The notes under the pieces are model-generated. The model ran no database searches, had not been told where the DNA came from, and worked only from the letters and a program-made list of their open reading frames with translations. A stretch of 43,597 nt of DNA from an uncultured Acidimicrobiales bacterium. GTDB lineage: Bacteria; Actinomycetota; Acidimicrobiia; Acidimicrobiales; SHLQ01. The translations under genes were made by a program, and so were the position numbers. Below, piece after piece: positions 15,452 to 23,546 of the stretch. How positions within the stretch are numbered: position 1 is the first letter of the stretch; each line of letters opens with the position of its first letter. The DNA is taken from NCBI GenBank assembly GCA_937934655.1, contig CALGZB010000007.1, positions 1-43,597 on the forward strand, read 5' to 3'.

Positions 15452-17611
15452 CTACTCGGAGTCGGTCGACAGGCCCGCCACTGCTGCGTTCTTCGGCTGG
15501 ATGGCGATGTTGTCGAAGGCGACCATGCCCACCCCTTGACTTGAGGTGACCACGGGCAACTCGGCGCCCACGTAACGAAGGGTGGCGCGCTTTGGAAGCG
15601 GTCGGTTGAACCGCAAGATGATGCGGCCCGGCGTCGCTTTCATTCGCGTGATCTTTCGACGCTTCGCTGAGCTACTGAACTCTTTGGTGTCGTTGAGCAA
15701 GACCACATCGTCGGAGTCATGCAGGATGATCTCGACGGTTCGCCGGCTGTTGTTGGTAAAGCGGATCGCTACTGGGCGCGGTCCCTCAACGCCTGCTCCG
15801 AAGTCGGTGCCAAACTGGTCGCGTTGGAACAACGTGGCAAGGTGCGAGCCAAGTTCGGCATACCCCTCAGGCGAGAAATGGCAGCCATCGTGGCCCGGCA
15901 ACGCGCTGGTACTTACTAGGGTCACCTCGGGTCGACCGGCCGCTATCTGACGTTGAGTCTCTCGGACCGCCAGGTCACCGTCAGCAACATCTCGCGACCC
16001 GCAGCCGTTTCGGATCTGCATCGTGTAAATGTGCTGAAGTTCGGGCATGTCTTGGCCCCACGCATCAAAGAGTGGGTTCACGAAGTTGACCTGATTCGAA
16101 GGTTTCCGCCAATCGGCTTCGCCCTGGTACCAGGCGAACGACATCGGCGAATCGCGTAGGCCAGCAGCATCAAGGCGGCGCAGCAGCCTGCCGTAGTTCG
16201 TACCGGTATCAAACGGATCGGCATCATTTCGCTGGAAGAACTCAGCGCCTTCGCCACCCTCGGCTCCGTTGAGAACGACGACTGGGACCCGCGTTGCCGC
16301 GAAGAGATCGTTCCCAAACTGCATACCCCACTCGCCAACACTCCCAAGGTCAAAGGACGTGCGAGTGGTGGCAAGATTCCAACCGAGCACTTTGTCCGAG
16401 TACGCGCTATTCGAAGATCCGTACGAACGAATCCACCGTGATTCGCGACGATCCTCATCGAGCTCGCCCGAGTGTCGCGCTACCGAGTTGGACTGGCCCT
16501 GGATAACGATCAGGTCACCTCCGGCGACATCGGCTGCGGTAAGTAATCGTTTGGGTTCGCCGTCCACCATCGCCTCGATGACGACCGAATGGCTTCGCCT
16601 CCGAGCGGGGACCTCGACATCGACGGCGAACCTGCCGTCAGCGTCTACCGGCACCTGCCGGAATCGCCGCAGCACTGCGCCGTCGCGAGTACTTACCCGC
16701 ACGCTCGTGGCCTCAGGCGCTACGCCGGTGACAACCGTACGGCCGCTTGAGGCCGAAGACTCGCGGGGAATGATGGCGCCGGTTTGAAGCGCTCCGGCAT
16801 CAGTGATGGTTCCCGCACTTGCCTGGGCAAACACACGAAGGCGCGGATTCCGCACCGAGGTGCTGTTGCGAGCAGCCGTCCAGTCGGGCGCACCGGTAGA
16901 CCGCGTTCCGATTCCTACATCTTTGACGCCCCGTTGGGCCCAACGATTGAACGCCCAAAGCGTTGCAGAACCCTGCGTGTCGGTCTCGGTGAGATGAACT
17001 TGCATCGACCCGTAGAGCCCAGAGCGACGCGTGTCGTCGGTGTCGAAGTCTTCATCGCTGGAACCCGGAACACCGGTCTGGCGATCGACCGAGTATTTGT
17101 TGGGCCAGAACTCGATAGCGCCTGCCAATGAGTCGCCAGTGGGGAGGCCTTCGACATTTGAACGAACGTCGACGGCGGTTCGGATCTGCTGCCACGACGC
17201 GGTGCGAACCGGTACACCGAGCTCATCGCTATCGGTTGATGGGGCATCGAACGTGGTGAGTACCCACTTCTTGCCGATCTCCATGCAGTAGGCGACCCGA
17301 CCAACCCCGGTTTCGGCGTATCGGTCGCGTTCGTCGATTGTGTACTTGGGTGGTTTCTTCGGCGTGTACGCCGGTGCCGAAACGATGTCGAGGCGAAGCA
17401 CCTCGGTGAAACCAGCATCGAGGCTTCCGACGCAACCTGCATCGAGTCGCTGAACCGGTATCGCGGTGGATTGGGCTTCATCGACATCGGGTTCAGGAGC
17501 GGCGGCCCCTGGCGGAGCGATCATCCCAAGGGTCAAGAGCGCGACCAGGACGAGCAACATTAAACGAGTCGTGAGCTTTGCGGCGGGTATTTGGGGGGAA
17601 GGGTTACTCAT
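15452..17611 (-). CDS. Secreted SGNH/sialate O-acetylesterase-like hydrolase
   Basis: Exported protein of 719 residues with a Sec signal (about 1-37, ending PPGAAA). Residues 38-280 form an N-terminal beta-rich region. A bacterial Ig/CBM-like segment precedes the esterase domain. SGNH blocks are visible in order: IVIQGQSN with nucleophile Ser374, VVLNGAEGGEG, WYQGEADWR and, near the end, DGCHFSPEG carrying the Asp/His. This is the SASA (DUF303) type, which removes O-acetyl groups from sugars. The last 130 residues are beta-rich (GPRPVAIRFTNNS...) and may bind substrate. ATG 17611 gives MSNPSPQ and overlaps the agmatinase stop by four bases. No anchor is seen, so it is probably secreted and acts on acetylated polysaccharide. 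Confidence 0.85.
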   Translation of the reverse strand: MSNPSPQIPAAKLTTRLMLLVLVALLTLGMIAPPGAAAPEPDVDEAQSTAIPVQRLDAGCVGSLDAGFTEVLRLDIVSAPAYTPKKPPKYTIDERDRYAETGVGRVAYCMEIGKKWVLTTFDAPSTDSDELGVPVRTASWQQIRTAVDVRSNVEGLPTGDSLAGAIEFWPNKYSVDRQTGVPGSSDEDFDTDDTRRSGLYGSMQVHLTETDTQGSATLWAFNRWAQRGVKDVGIGTRSTGAPDWTAARNSTSVRNPRLRVFAQASAGTITDAGALQTGAIIPRESSASSGRTVVTGVAPEATSVRVSTRDGAVLRRFRQVPVDADGRFAVDVEVPARRRSHSVVIEAMVDGEPKRLLTAADVAGGDLIVIQGQSNSVARHSGELDEDRRESRWIRSYGSSNSAYSDKVLGWNLATTRTSFDLGSVGEWGMQFGNDLFAATRVPVVVLNGAEGGEGAEFFQRNDADPFDTGTNYGRLLRRLDAAGLRDSPMSFAWYQGEADWRKPSNQVNFVNPLFDAWGQDMPELQHIYTMQIRNGCGSRDVADGDLAVRETQRQIAAGRPEVTLVSTSALPGHDGCHFSPEGYAELGSHLATLFQRDQFGTDFGAGVEGPRPVAIRFTNNSRRTVEIILHDSDDVVLLNDTKEFSSSAKRRKITRMKATPGRIILRFNRPLPKRATLRYVGAELPVVTSSQGVGMVAFDNIAIQPKNAAVAGLSTDSE

Positions 17612-18543
17612 ACGCCGGGAAGAACACACAACATTTCATAGAGGAGGTTTGCGGCGAGATGGGCGGTGTTGCCGCTGGTGTCGTAAACCGGCGCCACCTC
17701 GACAAGGTCGCAGCCGACAACGTCGAGACCCTTACAGCCGCGAATGATTTCCATTCCCTGAATAGACGTGAGGCCGCCGATTTCAGGAGTGCCGGTACCT
17801 TGCGCGACCGACGGATCGAGACCATCGATATCAAAGCTGAGATACACCGGACCGCCAGACACCTGCTCGCGAACTTCTTCCATGAGCGGGGTAAGCGACT
17901 TGTGCCAGCACTCTTCGGCCTGCACAACACGAAACCCCTGCTCGCGAGACCATTCGAAATCGTCGTCGGCATAACCGGTAGCGCGAACACCGATCTGCAC
18001 CACACGGTCAGGATCGAGAAGACCTTCCTCGACCGCTCGTCGGAACGGCGTGCCGTGGGCGATCTTCTCGCCAAACATCGTGTCGTTGATATCGGTGTGC
18101 GCATCGACATGCACCAACCCGACCGGACCCGTCTTCTTGGTGAGCGACCTCAGGATAGGAAGGACAATGGTGTGATCGCCGCCCATGGTGACGGGGATGA
18201 CATCGTTGGCGAGCAACTCGTCGTAGTGAGCTTCGATGCGGTCGACCGAATCGAGCAGGTTGAAGGTATTGATGGCCACGTCGCCGGTGTCATCGATACG
18301 AAGCGCGTCGAAGGGAGCGTCCTTCGTTGCCATGTTGTACGGACGGGTCATCACCGACTCTGAGCGGATGCCCCGAGGCCCAAAGCGGGCACCCGGTCGC
18401 CACGAGGTACCGATATCAAGCGGCACGCCAACAATGGCGACGTCGAGGTCAGCCGGATCGGTGGTGCCAGGGAGGCGCATAAACGTGGCGATCCCGCCGA
18501 AGCGAGGCATGGCGTTACCGCCGAGTGGCTGTGGGTTACTCAT
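17608..18543 (-). CDS. Agmatinase-family ureohydrolase
   Basis: Mn-dependent hydrolase of 311 residues that splits a guanidino group to urea. All metal ligands are present: H124 in GGDHT, D147, H149 and D151 in HVDAHTD, and D238 and D240 in SFDIDGLDP. H163 is in AHGTPF. The family includes agmatinase (SpeB), guanidinobutyrase, guanidinopropionase and proclavaminate amidinohydrolase. Substrate-loop residues would decide, and I cannot assign one. ATG 18543 (MSNPQPLGG) is preferred over an upstream frame to 18597 that overlaps the divergent transporter gene. Its stop overlaps the start of the secreted esterase gene by four bases, an unexpected partner for a cytoplasmic polyamine enzyme. The divergent AzlCD transporter may concern amino-acid balance. 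Confidence 0.92.
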   Translation of the reverse strand: MSNPQPLGGNAMPRFGGIATFMRLPGTTDPADLDVAIVGVPLDIGTSWRPGARFGPRGIRSESVMTRPYNMATKDAPFDALRIDDTGDVAINTFNLLDSVDRIEAHYDELLANDVIPVTMGGDHTIVLPILRSLTKKTGPVGLVHVDAHTDINDTMFGEKIAHGTPFRRAVEEGLLDPDRVVQIGVRATGYADDDFEWSREQGFRVVQAEECWHKSLTPLMEEVREQVSGGPVYLSFDIDGLDPSVAQGTGTPEIGGLTSIQGMEIIRGCKGLDVVGCDLVEVAPVYDTSGNTAHLAANLLYEMLCVLPGV

Positions 18544-18624
18544 ATGCCACGAGAGTAGATGCATATTGGCCCGCGAGAAATAGCCGGTTTCCTCCACCTA
18601 GGCCGATCGGCCTACGGTCGATCT

Positions 18625-19338
18625 GTGGCCGCAACAGACGACGAAAGCGCTCAGAGCACACCACGCCTCAGTCGCGCCGACTTCGTAACGATGGGAATCA
18701 CCTTCTTCTCCCTTGGCGTCACCCTGCAGGTCTTGATGATCGAGAACGGCACATCGACGACCCGCGCGTTCGTCGCATCGAGCGTGATCTTCTCGGCAAC
18801 GTCGCAGTTCGCATACCTTGCGGTTCGCGACGGAGGCGGAAGCGACTGGGCAGGAATCATCGCTGGCTGGGTCGTCGCCACACGTTTTGGGATCTTGGCC
18901 GTGAGCCTCAATCCTCGGCTGCCCAAAGGTGTCGTGCGACGGGTTCTCGCCGCACTCAACGCGTTTGACCCGAACGTGGCAATCGCGGTGCAGCAGTCCA
19001 ACCCCCGCGATGTCGAGCGCGAGTTCTGGCGAACAACGGCCGGCATGATGCTCGGCTGGTTCCTTGGCGTCGGCGTGGGAACCTTCCTCGGCGACATCGT
19101 CGGCGATACCAGCCGTATCGGTCTCGACGCCGTGTTTCCCGCCGCACTCTTGGCGATCATTGGAAACCTGCTCCGGCAACGCGACGGACTTATCTCGGGC
19201 ATTTGCGGCGCACTTATCTGTCTGCTCCTGATTCCCTTCGTGCCAGCCGGTTTCCCGATCATCCTGAGTGTCTTCGGCGTCGCAGTTGCACTGATGCTCT
19301 CTCGGCAACCCGCTGTCGAAACCCGGAGCGCCTCATGA
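18625..19338 (+). CDS. azlC: AzlC-family branched-chain amino acid exporter, large subunit
   Basis: Inner-membrane protein of about 237 residues with several hydrophobic helices. The family start is recognisable (SRADFVTMGITFFSLGVTLQVLM), followed by the SATSQFAYLAV segment and the long cytoplasmic loop with NPR. AzlC forms the large component of exporters for branched-chain amino acids and some analogues, together with AzlD, encoded next. The start is uncertain: GTG 18625 places the first residues near the family start, while ATG 18559 (preceded by GAGAG) would add a 22-residue Gly/Arg-rich leader. The stop overlaps the azlD start by four bases (ATGA). Confidence 0.88.
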   Translation: MAATDDESAQSTPRLSRADFVTMGITFFSLGVTLQVLMIENGTSTTRAFVASSVIFSATSQFAYLAVRDGGGSDWAGIIAGWVVATRFGILAVSLNPRLPKGVVRRVLAALNAFDPNVAIAVQQSNPRDVEREFWRTTAGMMLGWFLGVGVGTFLGDIVGDTSRIGLDAVFPAALLAIIGNLLRQRDGLISGICGALICLLLIPFVPAGFPIILSVFGVAVALMLSRQPAVETRSAS

Positions 19339-19640
19339 CGACGTTGGCGATCGTGGCCATCACCATCGGGGTCTGGGGCCAGCGCCTCGCCGGCGCGTTT
19401 CTTGTGGGTCCGCAACTCGAGAAACGACCCAACCTCTCACGAGCGGCAAGCCTGCTGCCTGCTGCTGTGGTGATGGCGGTCATCGTACAACTGACCGTGA
19501 CACGGGCTGGTTCGCTCACTATCGACGCCCGACTCGCCGGCATGGTCGTGGCCATCATTTTGGTGTGGCGCAAGGCCCCATTTCTTGCCGTTGTGCTTGC
19601 CGCCGCAGCCACCACCGCATTGATACGTGCATTCGCCTAG
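19335..19640 (+). CDS. azlD: AzlD-family amino acid exporter, small subunit
   Basis: Small membrane protein of 101 residues with about three to four hydrophobic helices (TTLAIVAITIGVWGQRLAG; LLPAAVVMAVIVQLTV; ARLAGMVVAIILVW; FLAVVLAAAATTALIRAF). It has the size, helix pattern and position of AzlD, the partner of AzlC in branched-chain amino acid export. ATG 19335 overlaps the azlC stop by four bases, so both subunits are translated together. Confidence 0.88.
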   Translation: MTTLAIVAITIGVWGQRLAGAFLVGPQLEKRPNLSRAASLLPAAVVMAVIVQLTVTRAGSLTIDARLAGMVVAIILVWRKAPFLAVVLAAAATTALIRAFA

Positions 19641-19696
19641 CTCGTTCGAAGTCTCCGAAGTAGGTTGCGTCAGACACCAGCTTCTAGGGGGCCCAC

Positions 19697-21067
19697 ATGG
19701 CAAACGACGATTATCACAAGATCCTGCTCGACGAATCAGAGATTCCGACGCAGTGGTACAACATCGTGCCCGATCTACCCGAACCGCCGCCCCCGGCGCT
19801 TCACCCCGGCACCCACGAGCCGGCAGGACCAGACGACTTCGCTCCGCTGTTCCCGATGGAACTCATCATGCAAGAGGTCAGCCAAGAGCGGTACATCGAT
19901 ATCCCGGGTGAAGTCCTCGATGTTCTGAAGCTCTGGCGACCATCGCCGCTCTTCCGGGCGCGCCGCCTCGAGAAGCTTCTCGATACCCCAGCAAAGATCT
20001 TCTACAAGTACGAGGGCGTCAGCCCCGCCGGATCGCATAAGCCCAACACGTCGGTGCCACAGGCGTATTACAACGCCAAGGCTGGCGTGAAAAAGCTCAC
20101 CACCGAAACCGGCGCTGGCCAGTGGGGTTCGGCGCTGGCGTTTGCCTGTGCACAGTTCGATATCGAGTGCGAGGTTTGGCAGGTCGCTGCGTCGTACCGC
20201 CAGAAACCGCACCGCAAGACGATGATGGAAATTTGGGGCGCGACCGTGCACCCGAGTCCGTCAGAGGTAACCGATTTCGGACGGGAACTCTTGGCTCAAG
20301 ATGCTGACCACCCCGGCTCGCTCGGAATCGCCATCTCTGAAGCGGTCAGCCAAGCCGCTCCTTACGAGGACGTGCGCTACGCCTTGGGCAGTGTGCTCAA
20401 CCACGTACTGATGCACCAGACGATCATCGGCGAAGAAGCCCTTCTCCAGTTAGCCAAGGTGGGCGAAACCCCCGACGTGCTGGTGGGTTGCACGGGTGGA
20501 GGATCCAACTTTGGTGGGCTGGCGTTCCCGTTCCTACGCGAGAAGATGGCGGGCAAAATGAACCCCACCATTCGCTGCGTCGAACCAATGGCGTGCCCCA
20601 CCCTCACCAAGGGCGAATACCGCTACGACTTCGGCGACACTGCCGGAATGACGCCGCTCATGAAGATGCACACCCTTGGGCACAGCTTCATTCCTGAGCC
20701 AATCCACGCTGGTGGACTCCGCTACCACGGCATGGCGCCGCTGGTGTCGCACATCTACGAGCTGGGAATGGTCGAGGCGATATCGATCGGTCAAGAAGAG
20801 TGCTTTGCTGGCGCACTCCAGTTTGCTCGCGCTGAGGGAATCGTCCCGGCCCCCGAGCCAACCCATGCCATCGCTGCGGCGGTTCGTGAAGCATTGGCCT
20901 GCAAGGAGTCGGGCGAAGAGAAGGTCATCCTCACTGCACTCTGCGGTCATGGACACCTCGACCTCGCAAGCTACGAGAAGTACCTGGCTGGCGAGATCAA
21001 GGACTTCGACCTGAGCGAAGACGCAATCAGTGCAGCCATGGCAGGCGTTCCAACGATCGCCGGCTAG
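19697..21067 (+). CDS. trpB: TrpB2-type tryptophan synthase beta chain
   Basis: PLP enzyme of 456 residues that joins indole and serine to make tryptophan. The PLP Lys is K115 in AGSHKPNTS and the catalytic Glu is E137 in TETGAGQWG. The phosphate-binding glycine loop reads [11 protein letters not shown]. The long N-terminal extension (about 1-75, Pro-rich) and the [13 protein letters not shown] and [21 protein letters not shown] segments mark the TrpB2 group rather than TrpB1. TrpB2 proteins often act without TrpA and may salvage indole; no trpA or other trp gene is nearby. A GGGGG tract just upstream of ATG 19697 serves as the ribosome site. A strong terminator follows. The azlCD genes upstream are on the same strand, 56 bases away. 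Confidence 0.94.
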   Translation: MANDDYHKILLDESEIPTQWYNIVPDLPEPPPPALHPGTHEPAGPDDFAPLFPMELIMQEVSQERYIDIPGEVLDVLKLWRPSPLFRARRLEKLLDTPAKIFYKYEGVSPAGSHKPNTSVPQAYYNAKAGVKKLTTETGAGQWGSALAFACAQFDIECEVWQVAASYRQKPHRKTMMEIWGATVHPSPSEVTDFGRELLAQDADHPGSLGIAISEAVSQAAPYEDVRYALGSVLNHVLMHQTIIGEEALLQLAKVGETPDVLVGCTGGGSNFGGLAFPFLREKMAGKMNPTIRCVEPMACPTLTKGEYRYDFGDTAGMTPLMKMHTLGHSFIPEPIHAGGLRYHGMAPLVSHIYELGMVEAISIGQEECFAGALQFARAEGIVPAPEPTHAIAAAVREALACKESGEEKVILTALCGHGHLDLASYEKYLAGEIKDFDLSEDAISAAMAGVPTIAG

Positions 21068-21097
21068 CTCGTCACCGCCGCATCTCGTTTGGACAGA

Positions 21098-21136
21098 AGA
21101 AGGGCCCGGTCAACCGACCGGGCCCTTCTCGTTTTC
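21098..21136 (+). terminator. Strong terminator after trpB2
   Basis: A 14-bp perfect stem (21098-21111 with 21116-21129, sequence AGAAGGGCCCGGTC) closes a four-base loop and is followed by CGTTTT. On the minus strand it could also stop the converging lipoprotein transcript. A second, 9-bp hairpin (CCCGAGGAG 21151-21159 with CTCCTCGGG 21173-21181) lies between it and the lipoprotein stop. Confidence 0.85.
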
Positions 21137-21211
21137 TGAGACGTTCTTATCCCGAGGAGCCTGGAGGGGAACCTCCTCGGGAGAGACTCGGCGATCTAGC
21201 CGCCGAAGGCC

Positions 21212-22300
21212 TTAGCCAAGAACCGCCGTGCCAGTGATGGCGGCAGGTCCTTGGCCGAATTCTTGGACAACATGATCGTCGATGCCGTCAGCAACCTCGC
21301 TGACGAGGGGCTTCAGGGCAAAGGGAGCCGGGCTGTCATCATCGATTGGTTCGACGCTGATGACGACGACACCGTCACGAAGGTCGGTGGGGAACGCAAC
21401 GCCATCGGGGGCGTTGGTGATGAAGTCTTCGCCCGGGTAGTTCGGTCCGGTTGCGTCGACGCCACTGAACCCGTTGAAGTCATCGCCTGCGGCTGGGTCG
21501 GTGAAGCGACCGGTAGAGACGGGGACTCCGTCGATAACAGCCCAGCCTTCGTAGATCCATCCCTCGTTGAGTTCGGGAAGGTCGAGTCCCTGAACGGCGC
21601 CGCCGTCTAGACCGATGAACCAAACACCCGAGAGTTCATCGTCTTCGACCGCCGTGGTGGGGGTACCGAGGATGTAGACGCCGGATGCGTCGGTGAAATC
21701 AGTACCGATGGCGGCTGGGTGAGCCGTGGTGAGTTCGGCCTGGCCATCGACGACATCGCCCCCGAGGACTTTGATGGCAGACGGCGCCGGGTCGGCATCA
21801 TCGGCTGGTTCGATCGAGATAACAACGGCTTCTGCTCGGTCGGTGTGGATTGCTTCGAACGGGCTGGCAATGGACGCTCCGTCGAGGTCGATGAGACCAC
21901 CGTCGGCATCGACGTTGAAGTTTCCGGTGCTCACCGGCGCACCGTCGACCACAATCCAACCTTCGTAGTGGACACCGTTGGCGAGCGGTTCGAGACCGGC
22001 GAAGGTCAGCTCGAGGGTTCCGGCCTGGTCGTCTTCCATGGCGTCATCTTCCATGGCGTCGTCCTCCATGGCGTCGTCCTCCATGGCCTCATCTTCCATG
22101 GCCTCGTCTGTCGAAGCGGTTTCATCTTCCATCGCTTCTTCTTCGACGACCTCGGTGGCCGCATCGGCCGCTTCAGAGGTGCCGTTGTCGACCGCAACAT
22201 CGGATCCGCAGGCAGCAGCCAGGACCCCAAAGGACAGCAGGAGGGATGCCATCTTCTTGTTAATTTTCGGGCTTGGCGATTCTTTGATCGAGCTCAACAT
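21212..22300 (-). CDS. Lipoprotein with two RskA-like domains and a MEDDA repeat
   Basis: Exported lipoprotein of 362 residues. The N-terminal signal ends in LAAAC with the lipidated Cys at 31. An acidic stalk follows, rich in Glu/Asp and built from a five-residue repeat (MEDDA/MEDEA). Two copies of a domain of about 110 residues follow. Both share YEGWxVxDGxPVSTGxF and VVISxEPxDDxxPAPxAxK and resemble the extracellular domain of anti-sigma-K factors (RskA), which also occurs in other exported proteins. There is no anti-sigma helix and no membrane span after the Cys, so it is not a normal anti-sigma factor. ATG 22300 (MLSSIKES) is chosen; the frame to 22354 is longer. Its position after the signalling operon may be coincidental. 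Confidence 0.75.
   Translation of the reverse strand: MLSSIKESPSPKINKKMASLLLSFGVLAAACGSDVAVDNGTSEAADAATEVVEEEAMEDETASTDEAMEDEAMEDDAMEDDAMEDDAMEDDQAGTLELTFAGLEPLANGVHYEGWIVVDGAPVSTGNFNVDADGGLIDLDGASIASPFEAIHTDRAEAVVISIEPADDADPAPSAIKVLGGDVVDGQAELTTAHPAAIGTDFTDASGVYILGTPTTAVEDDELSGVWFIGLDGGAVQGLDLPELNEGWIYEGWAVIDGVPVSTGRFTDPAAGDDFNGFSGVDATGPNYPGEDFITNAPDGVAFPTDLRDGVVVISVEPIDDDSPAPFALKPLVSEVADGIDDHVVQEFGQGPAAITGTAVLG
22033..22107 (-). repeat. 15-base tandem repeat coding MEDDA
   Basis: Five units of 15 bases (core CTTCCATGGCGTCAT on the plus strand, with small variations) lie in frame in the lipoprotein gene. The frame is kept, so slippage would change stalk length in steps of five residues. Confidence 0.85.
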
Positions 22301-22467
22301 ATTCGTCACTTTCAATTCGGAGGATGCCCTGGCGTCGTTGCCTGGGCGTTGCAAACCAAACGGAAAGTGGAGCCTCTCCGGTTCCCTAAAAACCGAAAAG
22401 AACGCGGGAATCTTTGTCGTCGATCCAGGGTTGGCGCCCGATCAAACGACGGAAAAGGCCGCTGGCT

Positions 22468-22686
22468 CTAGTTGTTAATCGCCGAGCCGATTTCGCTCGC
22501 CTGGTAACTGATGCTCTGACCGAAATACGACACTGAAGCGATACAAACCACGGCAATCAGCGAGACAAGAAGCGCATATTCGAGGAGCGCAGCGCCTCGT
22601 TCGGAGCGGGTCTGTAACCGCACAAACAGGGCCGAAAAAGTCTGCAAATACGTACTCAAGGGTGTCGTCTCCTCAACGGTTGCCAT
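22468..22686 (-). CDS. Flp-type (type IVb) pilin-like protein
   Basis: Small exported protein of 72 residues. It has the type IVb prepilin pattern: a short hydrophilic leader, then the prepilin-peptidase motif RSERG followed by AALLEY, then a single hydrophobic helix (ALLVSLIAVVCIASVSYFG) and a short tail ending in SAINN. Cleavage after Gly would leave a mature pilin of about 37 residues. ATG 22686 (MATVEETT) gives this form; the frame is open to 22782 but the extra residues do not look like a pilin leader. No tadA, tadB, tadC, tadV or rcpA gene is in the window, so assembly machinery, if any, lies elsewhere. The gene lies 96 bases after the FHA gene on the same strand and may belong to that operon. 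Confidence 0.8.
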   Translation of the reverse strand: MATVEETTPLSTYLQTFSALFVRLQTRSERGAALLEYALLVSLIAVVCIASVSYFGQSISYQASEIGSAINN

Positions 22687-22782
22687 CAAGAAGAAACTTC
22701 GGCAAGTTTTGCGAAAATCCGTAGTCGGAATTGCGGAACGTTCGCGAAATTGGACCAAAGGACCCACTTCCGCCACCGGCAT

Positions 22783-23490
22783 TTATACCGAACGAAGTTC
22801 AACCTTGGTCCAAGCGCCCAAATAGACAGTGTCGCCGGTGCCAAGCGGGGTCGAAACGCCCGCGGTAACCGCGGTATCTGCGTCGCCGAGGTAGGTCCCG
22901 TTGGTCGAAGACAAATCGGTGATGGTGTAGGTGCCATCGCTCTGACGCTCCAACATTGCGTGCCGGGTAGATACCGCCGGGTCACCCGTGAGCGCGAGAA
23001 CATCAATTTCGGGAAATACCCCACGACTCTCACTTCGTCGTCCCAACAACGCCTTCTGAAGCGAAAGGTCGACGGTGGTCGCGTCGGGCAGCGGATCGGG
23101 AAAATCGAGCTGCCCTTCTGCCGACATCCGGTCGAAATAGGCCCGGTCGATGCTCACCACAAGCTCCCAGCGGGTCGGAGCGCCGCTGGCGGGGTCCGAT
23201 GCGGGGGTCGCCGAGTCATCCAAGGCTGCGGCGGGCCCAGCGATTGTCGGATCAGGGTCGCTCAACGCTCCTGGCATACTGCCAGCAAGAAAGTCGTACC
23301 CGCAGTTCTCACAGAACACTGCGGTGGGTGCGAACGTCTCGGCACAGTTGGGGCAACCGGCACCGGCGTTCGCTTCAGGAGCACCGGTGGCCGCTTGGGC
23401 CTCCGCTCCTGCAGCCCCACCCATGGCGGCGCCGCAGGACGAGCAATAGTCGTCCCATGTTGAATCGTGTCCGTTCGGGCAAGTGGCCAT
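22783..23490 (-). CDS. FHA-domain protein with two zinc ribbons
   Basis: Cytoplasmic protein of 235 residues. Two N-terminal zinc ribbons are visible: C4/H8 with C16/C19, and C46/C49 with C60/C63. An Ala/Pro-rich linker and a beta-rich region lead to an FHA domain (about 147-235) with the phosphothreonine-binding residues GRR at 150-152, STRH at 174-177 and STNGT at 195-199. It should read phosphothreonine marks, most likely those made by the neighbouring PknG. In mycobacteria the PknG substrate GarA has an N-terminal ETTS site followed by FHA; no such motif is visible here, so a GarA-like role is unproven. ATG 23490 has an AAGGA site seven bases ahead. It lies 56 bases after the VWA gene. 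Confidence 0.9.
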   Translation of the reverse strand: MATCPNGHDSTWDDYCSSCGAAMGGAAGAEAQAATGAPEANAGAGCPNCAETFAPTAVFCENCGYDFLAGSMPGALSDPDPTIAGPAAALDDSATPASDPASGAPTRWELVVSIDRAYFDRMSAEGQLDFPDPLPDATTVDLSLQKALLGRRSESRGVFPEIDVLALTGDPAVSTRHAMLERQSDGTYTITDLSSTNGTYLGDADTAVTAGVSTPLGTGDTVYLGAWTKVELRSV

Positions 23491-23546
23491 ATCGAGATCC
23501 TTAGCGGGTGAAGGGAGTGAAAGCGGCTCCGCAAGGAGCACCTGGT

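Noticed and set aside
15437-15467. Hairpin between the two converging stop codons (GACCGA ... TCGGTC)
   Set aside because: The stem is broken by bulges and overlaps the end of the minus-strand gene; too weak to call a terminator.
22033-22107. Possible CRISPR-like repeat
   Set aside because: The units are directly adjacent with no spacers and stay in the coding frame; it is a coding tandem repeat.
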